A DNA stretch of 64,000 nucleotides, taken from positions 620,001 to 684,000 of the forward strand of contig CAXIWQ010000486.1 in the NCBI GenBank assembly GCA_964036275.1. The letters run 5' to 3'. Both the position numbers and the translations under genes were made by a program. This document shows positions 12,601 to 23,400 of the stretch, piece by piece. Each line of letters begins with the position of its first letter. The stretch's first letter is position 1. The notes below the pieces were generated by a model. The model did not search any database. It was not told where the DNA came from and saw only the letters and a list, made by a program, of their open reading frames with translations. Source of the stretch: Litoditis marina (lineage: Eukaryota; Nematoda; Chromadorea; Rhabditida; Rhabditidae).

Positions 12601-12736
12601 AGGCGGTATGCATGAACATCCCTAGCCGGGATGTGATCCCGCCGGGATGTAACCCGAGCCTGTCCCGGGTTGGGATAATCGGTATGCACCGGCATCCCGG
12701 CCGGGTTGGGTTAGATCCCGGCGGGATGAGGTCGGG
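12601..12736 (+). repeat. Left terminal inverted repeat of the element
   Basis: This GC-rich arm begins AGGCGGTATGCATGAA and is packed with gggatg/catccc words. It includes the short palindrome cgggat-gtg-atcccg at 12,627-12,641. It ends at gaggtcggg (12,728-12,736), which has its inverted partner at 13,174-13,182. The arms are imperfect because several small indels separate them. Confidence 0.8.
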
Positions 12737-13173
12737 ATGGGCTGTTTTCATGTAAACAATGCACTTCTGTTAGCCCATGGTGATCGAAAGAGGAGCAAAT
12801 TTTGTATTTTTCAAATAGTTTAAACTAAATCAGAGTTTCGCATTGCATTATTCCTATCTTTATAATATATTATCTTAATATATTATCAAAAACAATCCGG
12901 ATATTTCATGACTTTGTGTTTCTCAATGTAAGAGATGTTTTACGGAATTCGCATAAATGAAATTATAAAAACCCTACTGGGTCTGTGAAAGAAAACTAGA
13001 AAATGATATAGGAATGTTTTTGATAAATGATATTTTTTCCAACATCGTCGAAATAAACCAAATCTTATGTTCACGGAAACAACTTAGCTTACTTATTTCA
13101 TAAATGAACATTTCTCATTGATAATGTTTGTAAAAATATGAATAACAAGAAAAACGATGAAATTTGAGCCGAA
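12737..13173. other. AT-rich core of the element, no gene
   Basis: About 440 bp between the inverted arms is AT-rich and unlike the satellite. It contains a short direct repeat of taatatattatc at 12,863-12,874 and 12,876-12,887. I see no reading frame with a recognisable domain, no polymerase III A/B boxes I would trust, and no terminal poly-A, so an SINE or retroposon origin is not supported. This is the expected form of an internally deleted or non-coding element. Confidence 0.6.
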
Positions 13174-13324
13174 CCCGACCTCTCTAGCTCGGGATGAAAT
13201 TTGCATCCCGCCCGGGATATGAACCCGGGCGGGATGCTTAGTGCATAACGGGATGGCCATCCGGGACAAATCGAGCCCGGGATCACATCCCAACCCGGCC
13301 CGGGATCTTTCATGCATACGGCCT
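13174..13324 (-). repeat. Right terminal inverted repeat of the element
   Basis: Read on the minus strand, this arm begins AGGCCGTATGCATGAA and follows the same word order as the left arm to gaggtcggg. It is about 15 bp longer than the left arm because it contains an extra palindromic segment at 13,190-13,237. Confidence 0.8.
13203..13237. other. Perfect 14-bp hairpin inside the right arm
   Basis: The arms gcatcccgcccggg (13,203-13,216) and cccgggcgggatgc (13,224-13,237) are exact inverted complements around the 7-nt loop atatgaa. A second, overlapping fold uses cgggatg (13,190-13,196) and catcccg (13,204-13,210). The first stem is 12/14 G+C and would be stable in single-stranded DNA or RNA. 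It could be a transposase-binding iteration or a fold-back feature of the element; it is not followed by a T-tract. Confidence 0.85.
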
Positions 13325-13327
13325 CAG
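13325..13327. repeat. Target-site duplication, right (CAG)
   Basis: This is the second CAG copy. The satellite resumes here in exactly the register expected from the empty site, with gtatgttgctcatggc following. Confidence 0.85.
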
Positions 13328-14050
13328 GTATGTTGCTCATGGCTACAAAAACCTAATACGACTTTATATTCTGTGGCGCACAGCCACAAAAGACAAATTA
13401 ACGCGGTTATTGACTCTTTGCCTTGCAGCTACAGAAAAAAGTTCATACGGCTATCAAGTATGTTGCTCCCAGCTAGAAAAACCCAATACAACTATCTATT
13501 CTGTGGCACACAGCCACAAAATACGAATTAACGCGGTTATCGACTCTTTGCCTTGCAGCTACAGAAAAAAGTTTATACGGCTATCAAGTCTGTTGCTCAT
13601 GGCTACAAAAACCTAATACGACTTTATATTCTGTGGCGCACAGTCACAAAAGACAAATTAACGCGGTTATTACCTCTTTGCCTTGCAGCTACAGAAAAAA
13701 GTTTATACGGCTATCAAGTCTGTTGCTCCCAGCTACAAAAACCTAATACGACTTTATATTCTGTGGCGCACAGCCACAAACGACAAATTAACGCGGTTAT
13801 TGACTCTTTGCCGTGCAGCTACAGAAAAAAGTTTATACGGCTATCACGTATGTTGCTCCCAGCTACAAAAACCTAATACGACTATCTATTCTGTGGCACA
13901 CAGCCACAAAATACGAAGTAACGCGGTTATCGACTCTTTGCCTTGCAACTACAGGAAAAAGTTTATACGGCTATCAAGTCTGTTGCTCATGGCTACAAAA
14001 ACCTAATACGACTTTATATTCTGTGGCGCACAGTCACAAAAGACAAATTA

Positions 14051-15869
14051 ACGCGGTTATCGACTGTTTGCTTTGCAGCTACAGAAAAAAGTTAATACGG
14101 CTATCAAGTATGTTGTTCCCAGCTACAAAAACCTGATACGACAATATATCCTGTGGCGCAAAGCCACAAAATACGAATTAACGCGGTTATTGACATTTTG
14201 ACTTGCAGCTACAAAAAAAAATCATACGGCTATCAAGTCTGTTGCTTCCAACTACAAAAACATAATACGACTTTATATTCTGTGGCGCACAGCCACAAAA
14301 TACAAATTAACGCGGTTATTGACTCTTTGCCTTGCAGCTACAGAAAAAAAGTTTATACGGCTATCAAGTCTGTTGCTCATGGCTACAAAAACCTAATACG
14401 ACATTATATTCTGTGGCGCACAGCCACAAAAGACAAATTAACGCGGTTATTACCTCTTTGCCTTGCAGCTACATAAAAAAGTTTATACGGCTATCAAGTC
14501 TGTTGCTCCCAGCTACAAAAACCTAATACGACTTTATATTCTGTGGCGCACAGCCACAAAAGACAAATTAACGCGGTTATTGACTCTTTGCCGTGCAGCT
14601 ACAGAAAAATTTTATACGGCTATCAAGTATGTTGCTCCCAGCTACAAAAACCTAATACGACTATCTATTGTGTGGCGCACAGCCACAAAATACGAATTAA
14701 CGCGGTTATCGACTGTTTGCTTTGCAGCTACAGAAAAAAGTTAATACGGCTATCAAGTATGTTGTTCCCAGCTACAAAAACCTGATACGACAATATATCC
14801 TGTGGCGCAAAGCCACAAAATACGAATTAACGCGGTTATTGACATTTTGACTTGCAGCTACAAAAAAAATCATACGGCTATCAAGTCTGTTGCTTCCAAC
14901 TACAAAAACATAATACGACAATATATTCTGTGGCGCAAAGCCACAAAATACGAATTAACGCGGTTATCGACTCTTTGCCTTGCAGCTACAGAGAGCAGTT
15001 CATACGGCTATCAAATATGTTTTGCTCCCAGCTACAAAAACCTAATACGACAATATATTCTGTGGCGCACAGCCACAAAATACGAATTAACGCGGTTATC
15101 GACTCTTTGCCTTGCAGCTACAGAGAACAGTTCATACGGCTATCAGGTATGTTGCTCATGGCTACAAAAACCTAATACGACTTTATATTCTGTGGCGCAC
15201 AGCCACAAAAGACAAATTAACGCGGTTATTGACTCTTTGCCTTGCAGCTACAGAAAAAAGTTCATACGGCTATCAAGTATGTTGCTCCCAGCTAGAAAAA
15301 CCCAATACAACTATCTATTCTGTGGCACACAGCCACAAAATACGAATTAACGCGGTTATCGACTCTTTGCCTTGCAGCTACAGAAAAAAGTTTATACGGC
15401 TATCAAGTCTGTTGCTCATGGCTACAAAAACCTAATACGACTTTATATTCTGTGGCGCACAGTCACAAAAGACAAATTAACGCGGTTATTACCTCTTTGC
15501 CTTGCAGCTACAGAAAAAAGTTTATACGGCTATCAAGTCTGTTGCTCCCAGCTACAAAAACCTAATACGACTTTATATTCTGTGGCGCACAGCCACAAAC
15601 GACAAATTAACGCGGTTATTGACTCTTTGCCGTGCAGCTACAGAAAAAAGTTTATACGGCTATCACGTATGTTGCTCCCAGCTACAAAAACCTAATACGA
15701 CTATCTATTCTGTGGCACACAGCCACAAAATACGAATTAACGCGGTTATCGACTCTTTGCCTTGCAACTACAGGAAAAAGTCTATACGGCTATCAAGTCT
15801 GTTGCTCATGGCTACAAAAACCTAATACGACTTTATATTCTGTGGCGCACAGTCACAAAAGACAAATTA
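14051..15869 (+). repeat. Copy 2 of the 1,819-bp tandem duplication, with empty insertion site
   Basis: This is the uninterrupted partner of 11,505-14,050. The empty target is at 15,144-15,146 (CAG) in the context ggctatcaggtatgttgctc. Its near identity to copy 1 on both sides lets the insertion boundaries in copy 1 be read directly. It contains the 'tgctcatggctac' monomers and the agaaaaacccaatacaac monomer typical of zone 2. Confidence 0.9.
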
Positions 15870-18800
15870 ACGCGGTTATTACCTCTTTGCCTTGCAGCTA
15901 CAGAAAAAAGTTTATACGGCTATCAAGTCTGTTGCTCCCAGCTACAAAAACCTAATACGACTTTATATTCTGTGGCGCACAGCCACAAAAGACAAATTAA
16001 CGCGGTTATTGACTCTTTGCCGTGCAGCTACAGAAAAAAGTTTATACGGCTATCAAGTATGTTGCTCCCAGCTACAAAAACCTAATACGACTATCTATTC
16101 TGTGGCGCACAGCCACAAAATACGAATTAACGCGGTTATCGACTGTTTGCTTTGCAGCTACAGAAAAAAAGTTAATACGGCTATCAAGTCTGTTGCTTCC
16201 AGCTACAAAAACCTAATACGACAATCTATTCTGTGGCGCACAGCCACAAAAACGAATTAACGCGGTTATTGACATTTTGACTTGCAGCTACAAAAAAAAA
16301 TCATACGGCTATCAAGTCTGTTGCTCCCAACTACAAAAACATAATACGACTTTATATTCTGTGGCGCACAGCCACAAAATACAAATTAACGCGGTTATGG
16401 ACTCTTTGCCTTGCAGCTACAGAAAAAAAGTTTATACGGCTATCAAGTCTGTTGCTCATGGCTACAAAAACCTAATACGACTTTATATTCTGTGGCGCAC
16501 AGCCACAAAAGACAAATTAACGCGGTTATTACCTCTTTGCCTTGCAGCTACATAAAAAAGTTTATACGGCTATCAAGTCTGTTGCTCCCAGCTACAAAAA
16601 CCTAATACGACTTTATATTCTGTGGCGCACAGCCACAAAAGACAAATTAACGCGGTTATTGACTCTTTGCCGTGCAGCTACAGAAAAAAGTTTATACGGC
16701 TATCAAGTATGTTGCTCCCAGCTATAAAAACCTAATACGACTATCTATTCTGTGGCGCACAGCCACAAAATACGAATTAACGCGGTTATCGACTCTTTGC
16801 CTTGCAGCTACAGAGAACAGTTCATACGGCTATCAAGTATGTTGCTCATGGCTACAAAAACCTAATACGACTTCATATTCTGTGGCGCACAGCCACAAAA
16901 GACAAATTAACGCGGTTATTGACTCTTTGCCTTGCAGCTACAGAAAAAAGTTTATACGGCTCTCAAGTATGCTCCCAGCTACAAAAACCTAATACGACAA
17001 TCTATTCTGTGGCGCACAGCCACAAAATACAAATAAACGCGGTTATCGACTCTTTGCCTTGCAGCTACAGATAACAGTTCATACGGCCATCAAATATGTT
17101 GCTCCCAGCTACAAAAACCTAATACGACAATCTATTCTGTGGCGCACAGCCACAAAATACGAATTAACGCGGTTATCGACTTTTTGCCTTGCAGCTACAG
17201 AGAACAGTTCATACGGCTATCAGGTCTGTTGCTCATGGCTACAAAAACCTAATACGACTCTATATTCTGTGGCGCACAGCCACAAAAGACAAATTAACGC
17301 GGTTATTGACTCTTTGCCTTGCAGCTACAGAAAAAAATTTATACGGCTATCAAGTATGTTGCTCCCAGCTAGAAAAACCCAATACAACTATCTATTCTGT
17401 GGCACACAGCCACAAAATACGAATTAACGCGGTTATCGACTCTTTGCCTTGCAGCTACAGAAAAAAGTTTATACGGCTATCAAGTCTGTTGCTCATGGCT
17501 ACAAAAACCTAATACGACTTTATATTCTGTGGCGCACAGTCACAAAAGACAAATTAACGCGGTTATTACCTCTTTGCCTTGCAGCTACAGAAAAAAGTTT
17601 ATACGGCTATCAAGTCTGTTGCTCCCAGCTACAAAAACCTAATACGACTTTATATTCTGTGGCGCACAGCCACAAAAGACAAATTAACGCGGTTATTGAC
17701 TCTTTGCCGTGCAGCTACAGAAAAAAGTTTATACGGCTATCAAGTATGTTGCTCCCAGCTACAAAAACCTAATACGACTATCTATTCTGTGGCGCACAGC
17801 CACAAAATACGAATTAACGCGGTTATCGACTGTTTGCTTTGCAGCTACAGAAAAAAGTTAATACGGCTATCAAGTCTGTTGCTTCCAGCTACAAAAACCT
17901 AATACGACAATCTATTCTGTGGCGCACAGCCACAAAAACGAATTAACGCGGTTATTGACATTTTGACTTGCAGCTACAAAAAAAAATCATACGGCTATCA
18001 AGTCTGTTGCTCCCAACTACAAAAACATAATACGACTTTATATTCTGTGGCGCACAGCCACAAAATACAAATTAACGCGGTTATGGACTCTTTGCCTTGC
18101 AGCTACAGAAAAAAAGTTTATACGGCTATCAAGTCTGTTGCTCATGGCTACAAAAACCTAATACGACTTTATATTCTGTGGCGCACAGCCACAAAAGACA
18201 AATTAACGCGGTTATTACCTCTTTGCCTTGCAGCTACATAAAAAAGTTTATACGGCTATCAAGTCTGTTGCTCCCAGCTACAAAAACCTAATACGACTTT
18301 ATATTCTGTGGCGCACAGCCACAAAAGACAAATTAACGCGGTTATTGACTCTTTGCCGTGCAGCTACAGAAAAAAGTTTATACGGCTATCAAGTATGTTG
18401 CTCCCAGCTATAAAAACCTAATACGACTATCTATTCTGTGGCGCACAGCCACAAAATACGAATTAACGCGGTTATCGACTCTTTGCCTTGCAGCTACAGA
18501 GAACAGTTCATACGGCTATCAAGTATGTTGCTCATGGCTACAAAAACCTAATACGACTTCATATTCTGTGGCGCACAGCCACAAAAGACAAATTAACGCG
18601 GTTATTGACTCTTTGCCTTGCAGCTACAGAAAAAAGTTTATACGGCTCTCAAGTATGCTCCCAGCTACAAAAACCTAATACGACAATCTATTCTGTGGCG
18701 CACAGCCACAAAATACAAATAAACGCGGTTATCGACTCTTTGCCTTGCAGCTACAGATAACAGTTCATACGGCCATCAAATATGTTGCTCCCAGCTACAA

Positions 18801-19160
18801 AAACCTAATACGACAATCTATTCTGTGGCGCACAGCCACAAAATACGAATTAACGCGGTTATCGACTTTTTGCCTTGCAGCTACAGAGAACAGTTCATAC
18901 GGCTATCAGGTCTGTTGCTCATGGCTACAAAAACCTAATACGACTTTATATTCTGTGGCGCACAGCCACAAAAGACAAATTAACGCGGTTATTGACTCTT
19001 TGCCTTGCAGCTACAGAAAAAAATTTATACGGCTATCAAGTATGTTGCTCCCAGCTAGAAAAACCCAATACAACTATCTATTCTGTGGCACACAGCCACA
19101 AAATACGAATTAACGCGGTTATCGACTCTTTGCCTTGCAGCTACAGAAAAAAGTTTATAC
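15790..19160 (+). repeat. 1,686-bp (13-monomer) tandem HOR, two copies
   Basis: About 15,790-17,476 is repeated at about 17,476-19,160. The offset is 1,687 bp, changing to 1,686 after an A-run difference near 16,160/17,848. Shared private features include gcttccagctac, the cacaaaaacgaatt deletion, ctacataaaaaag, ctataaaaacc, and the shortened ggctctcaagtatgctccc monomer (near 16,958 and 18,644). I noticed only one or two substitutions, for example gactctatatt near 17,257 versus gactttatatt near 18,943. This is one of the youngest duplications in the window. Confidence 0.9.
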
Positions 19161-22100
19161 GGCTATCAAGTCTGTTGCTCATGGCTACAAAAACCTAATA
19201 CGACTTTATATTCTGTGGCGCACAGCCACAAAAGACAAATTAACGCGGTTATTACCTCTTTGCCTTGCAGCTACAGAAAAAAATTCATACGGCTATCACG
19301 TCTGTTGCTCCCAGCTACAAAAACCTAATACGACTTTATATTCTGTGGCGCACAGCCACAAAAGACAAATTAACGCGGTTATTGACTCTTTGCCGTGCAG
19401 CTACAGAAAAAAGTTTATACGGCTATCAAGTATGTTGCTCCCAGCTACAAAAACCTAATACGACTATCTATTCTGTGGCGCACAGCCACAAAATAAGAAT
19501 TAACGCGGTTATCGACTGTTTGCTTTGCAGCTACAGAAAAAAGTTAATACGGCTATCAAGTCGGTTGCTCCCAGCTACAAAAACCTAATACGACAATCTA
19601 TTCTGTGGTGCACAACCACAAAGTACTAATTAACGCGGTTATTGACTCTGTGGCTTGCAGCTACAGAAAAAAGCTTATACGGCTATCAAGTGTGTTGCTC
19701 ACAGCTACAAGAACTTAATACGACTATATATTCTGTGGCGCACAGCCACAAAAGACAAATTAACTCGGTTATTACCTCTTTGCCTTGCAGCTACGGAAAA
19801 AAAGTTTATACGGCTATCAAGTCTGTTGCTCCCAGCTACAAAAACGTAATACGACTTCATATTCTGTGGCGCACAGCCACAAAAGACAAATACACGCGGT
19901 TATTGACTCTTTGCCGTGCAGCTACAGAAAAAAGTTTATACGGCTATCAAGTATGTTGCTCCCAGCTACAAAAACCTAATACGACTATCTATTCTGTGGC
20001 GCACAGCCATAAAATACGAATTAACGCGGTTATCGACTTTTTGCCTTGCAGCTACAGAAAAAAGTTTATACGGCTATCAAGTCTGTTGCTCCCAGCTACA
20101 AAAACCTAATACGATTATCTATTCTGTGGCGCACAGCCACGAAATACGAATTAACGCGGTTATCGACTCTTCGGCTTGCAGTTACAGAAAAAAAAATAAT
20201 ACGGCTATCAAGTCTGTTGCTCCCAACTACAAAAACCTAATACGACTTTATGTTTTGTGGCGCACAGCCACAAAAGACAGATTAACGCGGTTATTGACTC
20301 TTTGTTTTGCAGCTACAGAAAAAAGTTTATACGGCTATCAAGTATGTTGCTCCCAGCTAGAAAAACCCAATACAACTATCTATTCTGTGGCACACAGCCA
20401 CAAAAGACAAATTAACGCGGTTATTGACTCTTTGCCTTGCAGCTACAGAAAAAAGTTTATACGGCTCTCAAGTATGCTCCCAGCTACAAAAACCTAATAC
20501 GACAATCTATTCTGTGGCGCACAGCCACAAAATACAAATTAACGCGGTTATCGACTCTTTGCCTTGCAGCTACAGATATCAGTTCATACGGCTATCAAAT
20601 ATGTTGCTCCCAGCTACAAAAACCTAATACGACAATCTATTCTGTGGCGCACAGCCACAAAATACGAATTAACGCGGTTATCGACTTTTTGCCTTGCAGC
20701 TACAGAGAACAGTTCATACGGCTATCAGGTCTGTTGCTCATGGCTACAAAAACCTAATACGACTTTATATTCTGTGGCGCACAGCCACAAAAGACAAATT
20801 AACGCGGTGATTGACTCTTTGCCTTGCAGCTACAGAAAAAAAATTATACGGCTATCAAGTATGTTGCTCCCAGCTAGAAAAACCCAATACAACTATCTAT
20901 TCTGTGGCACACATCCACAAAATACGAATTAACGCGGTTATCGACTCTTTGCCTTGCAGCTACAGAAAAAAGTTTATACGGCTATCAAGTCTGTTGCTCA
21001 TGGCTACAAAAACCTAATACGACTTTATATTCTGTGGCGCACAGCCACAAAAGACAAATTAACGCGGTTATTACCTCTTTGCCTTGCAGCTACAGAAAAA
21101 AATTCATACGGCTATCACGTCTGTTGCTCCCAGCTACAAAAACCTAATACGACTTTATATTCTGTGGCGCACAGCCACAAAAGACAAATTAACGCGGTTA
21201 TTGACTCTTTGCCGTGCAGCTACAGAAAAAAGTTTATACGGCTATCAAGTATGTTGCTCCCAGCTACAAAAACCTAATACGACTATCTATTCTGTGGCGC
21301 ACAGCCACAAAATAAGAATTAACGCGGTTATCGACTGTTTGCTTTGCAGCTACAGAAAAAAGTTAATACGGCTATCAAGTCGGTTGCTCCCAGCTACAAA
21401 AACCTAATACGACAATCTATTCTGTGGTGCACAACCACAAAGTACTAATTAACGCGGTTATTGACTCTGTGGCTTGCAGCTACAGAAAAAAGCTTATACG
21501 GCTATCAAGTGTGTTGCTCACAGCTACAAGAACTTAATACGACTATATATTCTGTGGCGCACAGCCACAAAAGACAAATTAACTCGGTTATTACCTCTTT
21601 GCCTTGCAGCTACGGAAAAAAAGTTTATACGGCTATCAAGTCTGTTGCTCCCAGCTACAAAAACGTAATACGACTTCATATTCTGTGGCGCACAGCCACA
21701 AAAGACAAATAAACGCGGTTATTGACTCTTTGCCGTGCAGCTACAGAAAAAAGTTTATACGGCTATCAAGTATGTTGCTCCCAGCTACAAAAACCTAATA
21801 CGACTATCTATTCTGTGGCGCACAGCCACAAAATACGAATTAACGCGGTTATCGACTTTTTGCCTTGCAGCTACAGAAAAAAGTTTATACGGCTATCAAG
21901 TCTGTTGCTCCCAGCTACAAAAACCTAATACGATTATCTATTCTGTGGCGCACAGCCACGAAATACGAATTAACGCGGTTATCGACTCTTCGGCTTGCAG
22001 TTACAGAAAAAATAATAATACGGCTATCAAGTCTGTTGCTCCCAACTACAAAAACCTAATACGACTTTATGTTTTGTGGCGCACAGCCACAAAAGACAGA

Positions 22101-23400
22101 TTAACGCGGTTATTGACTCTTTGCCTTGCAGCTACAGAAAAAAGTTTATACGGCTCTCAAGTATGCTCCCAGCTACAAAAACCTAATACGACAATCTATT
22201 CTGTGGCGCACAGCCACAAAATACAAATTAACGCGGTTATCGACTCTTTGCCTTGCAGCTACAGATATCAGTTCATACGGCTATCAAATATGTTGCTCCC
22301 AGCTACAAAAACCTAATACGACAATCTATTCTGTGGCGCACAGCCACAAAATACGAATTAACGCGGTTATCGACTTTTTGCCTTGCAGCTACAGAGAACA
22401 GTTCATACGGCTATCAGGTCTGTTGCTCATGGCTACAAAAACCTAATACGACTTTATATTCTGTGGCGCACAGCCACAAAAGACAAATTAACGCGGTTAT
22501 TGACTCTTTGCCTTGCAGCTACAGAAAAAAATTTATACGGCTATCAAGTATGTTGCTCCCAGCTAGAAAAACCCAATACAACTATCTATTCTGTGGCACA
22601 CAGCCACAAAATACGAATTAACGCGGTTATCGACTCTTTGCCTTGCAGCTACAGAAAAAAGTTTATACGGCTATCACGTCTGTTGCTCCCAGCTACAAAA
22701 ACCTAATACGACTTTATATTCTGTGGCGCACAGCCACAAAAGACAAATTAACGCGGTTATTGACTCTTTGCCGTGCAGCTACAGAAAAAAGTTTATACGG
22801 CTATCAAGTATGTTGCTCCCAGCTACAAAAACCTAATACGACAATCTATTCTGTGGTGCACAACCACAAAGTACTAATTAACGCGGTTATTGACTCTGTG
22901 GCTTGCAGCTACAGAAAAAAGCTTATACGGCTATCAAGTGTGTTGCTCACAGCTACAAGAACTTAATACGACTATATATTCTGTGGCGCACAGCCACAAA
23001 AGACAAATTAACTCGGTTATTACCTCTTTGCCTTGCAGCTACGGAAAAAAAGTTTATACGGCTATCAAGTCTGTTGCTCCCAGCTACAAAAACGTAATAC
23101 GACTTCATATTCTGTGGCGCACAGCCACAAAAGACAAATAAACGCGGTTATTGACTCTTTGCCGTGCAGCTACAGAAAAAAGTTTATACGGCTATCAAGT
23201 ATGTTGCTCCCAGCTACAAAAACCTAATACGACTATCTATTCTGTGGCGCACAGCCACAAAATACGAATTAACGCGGTTATCGACTTTTTGCCTTGCAGC
23301 TACAGAAAAAAGTTTATACGGCTATCAAGTCTGTTGCTCCCAGCTACAAAAACCTAATACGATTATCTATTCTGTGGCGCACAGCCAAAAAATACGAACT
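18580..23400 (+). repeat. Three-copy HOR of 1.4-1.8 kb
   Basis: Copies begin near 18,580, 20,400 and 22,090, each marked by the ggctctcaagtatgctccc monomer (near 18,644, 20,463 and 22,152). Copies 1 and 2 are offset by 1,819 bp. Between copies 2 and 3 the offset starts at 1,689 bp, then becomes 1,559 and 1,429 bp, consistent with two losses of one whole 130-bp monomer in copy 3. Each copy also carries the aagcttatacggctatcaag / gtgttgctcac monomer and the tgtggtgcacaaccaca dyad variant. Confidence 0.85.

Larger units (their letters stand above)
12601..13324. mobile_element. 724-bp non-autonomous DNA transposon (MITE-like) with long inverted ends
   Basis: This is the only non-satellite sequence in the window. 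It starts AGGCGGTATGCATGAA and ends with the complement of AGGCCGTATGCATGAA, so the outer 16 bp match at 15 positions. The inverted similarity continues imperfectly for about 136 bp on the left and 151 bp on the right, with shared blocks in the same order: gggatgtgatcccg, tgtcccgg, tatgcac, gcatcccg, gcgggatg and gaggtcggg. The ends are GC-rich and the core AT-rich. No transposase-like reading frame exists; the frames present are under 100 codons and cross the ends or the core without recognisable domains. Flanking CAG triplets are a 3-bp target duplication, confirmed by the empty site at 15,144. A 3-bp duplication plus subterminal repeats recalls CACTA or PIF/Harbinger elements, but the ends are not CACTA and the target is not TWA, so the superfamily stays open. 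Confidence 0.9.
11505..14050 (+). repeat. Copy 1 of a 1,819-bp (14-monomer) tandem duplication, carrying the mobile element
   Basis: Left of the insertion this segment matches 14,050-15,146 at offset 2,546. Right of it, 13,325-14,050 matches 15,144-15,869 at offset 1,819. The difference, 727 bp, is exactly the element plus its 3-bp target duplication. Copy 1 ends where copy 2 starts, so they are adjacent. By eye I see about six substitutions and one A-run indel across about 1.8 kb. Examples are gactttatatt versus gacattatatt (near 11,855 and 14,401) and acggccatc versus acggctatc (near 12,201 and 14,747). Confidence 0.9.

Noticed and set aside
12306..12755. 149-codon frame running from the satellite into the mobile element
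   Set aside because: Two thirds of it is satellite translation and the rest is the GC-rich inverted end. The frame exists only because the insertion joins them.
12737..13173. SINE or retroposon in the island
   Set aside because: There is no poly-A or simple-repeat tail and no convincing polymerase III promoter boxes. The ends are inverted repeats, which indicates a DNA-type element.
12598..13327. Classifying the element as hAT because CAGAGGCGG resembles hAT ends
   Set aside because: hAT elements make 8-bp target duplications. The empty site shows only 3 (at most 4) duplicated bases, and the CAG belongs to the target.
13093..13340. Minus-strand frames of 74 and 80 codons in the right arm of the element
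   Set aside because: They overlap each other in different frames, cross the inverted end into the flank, and show no transposase or other domain.
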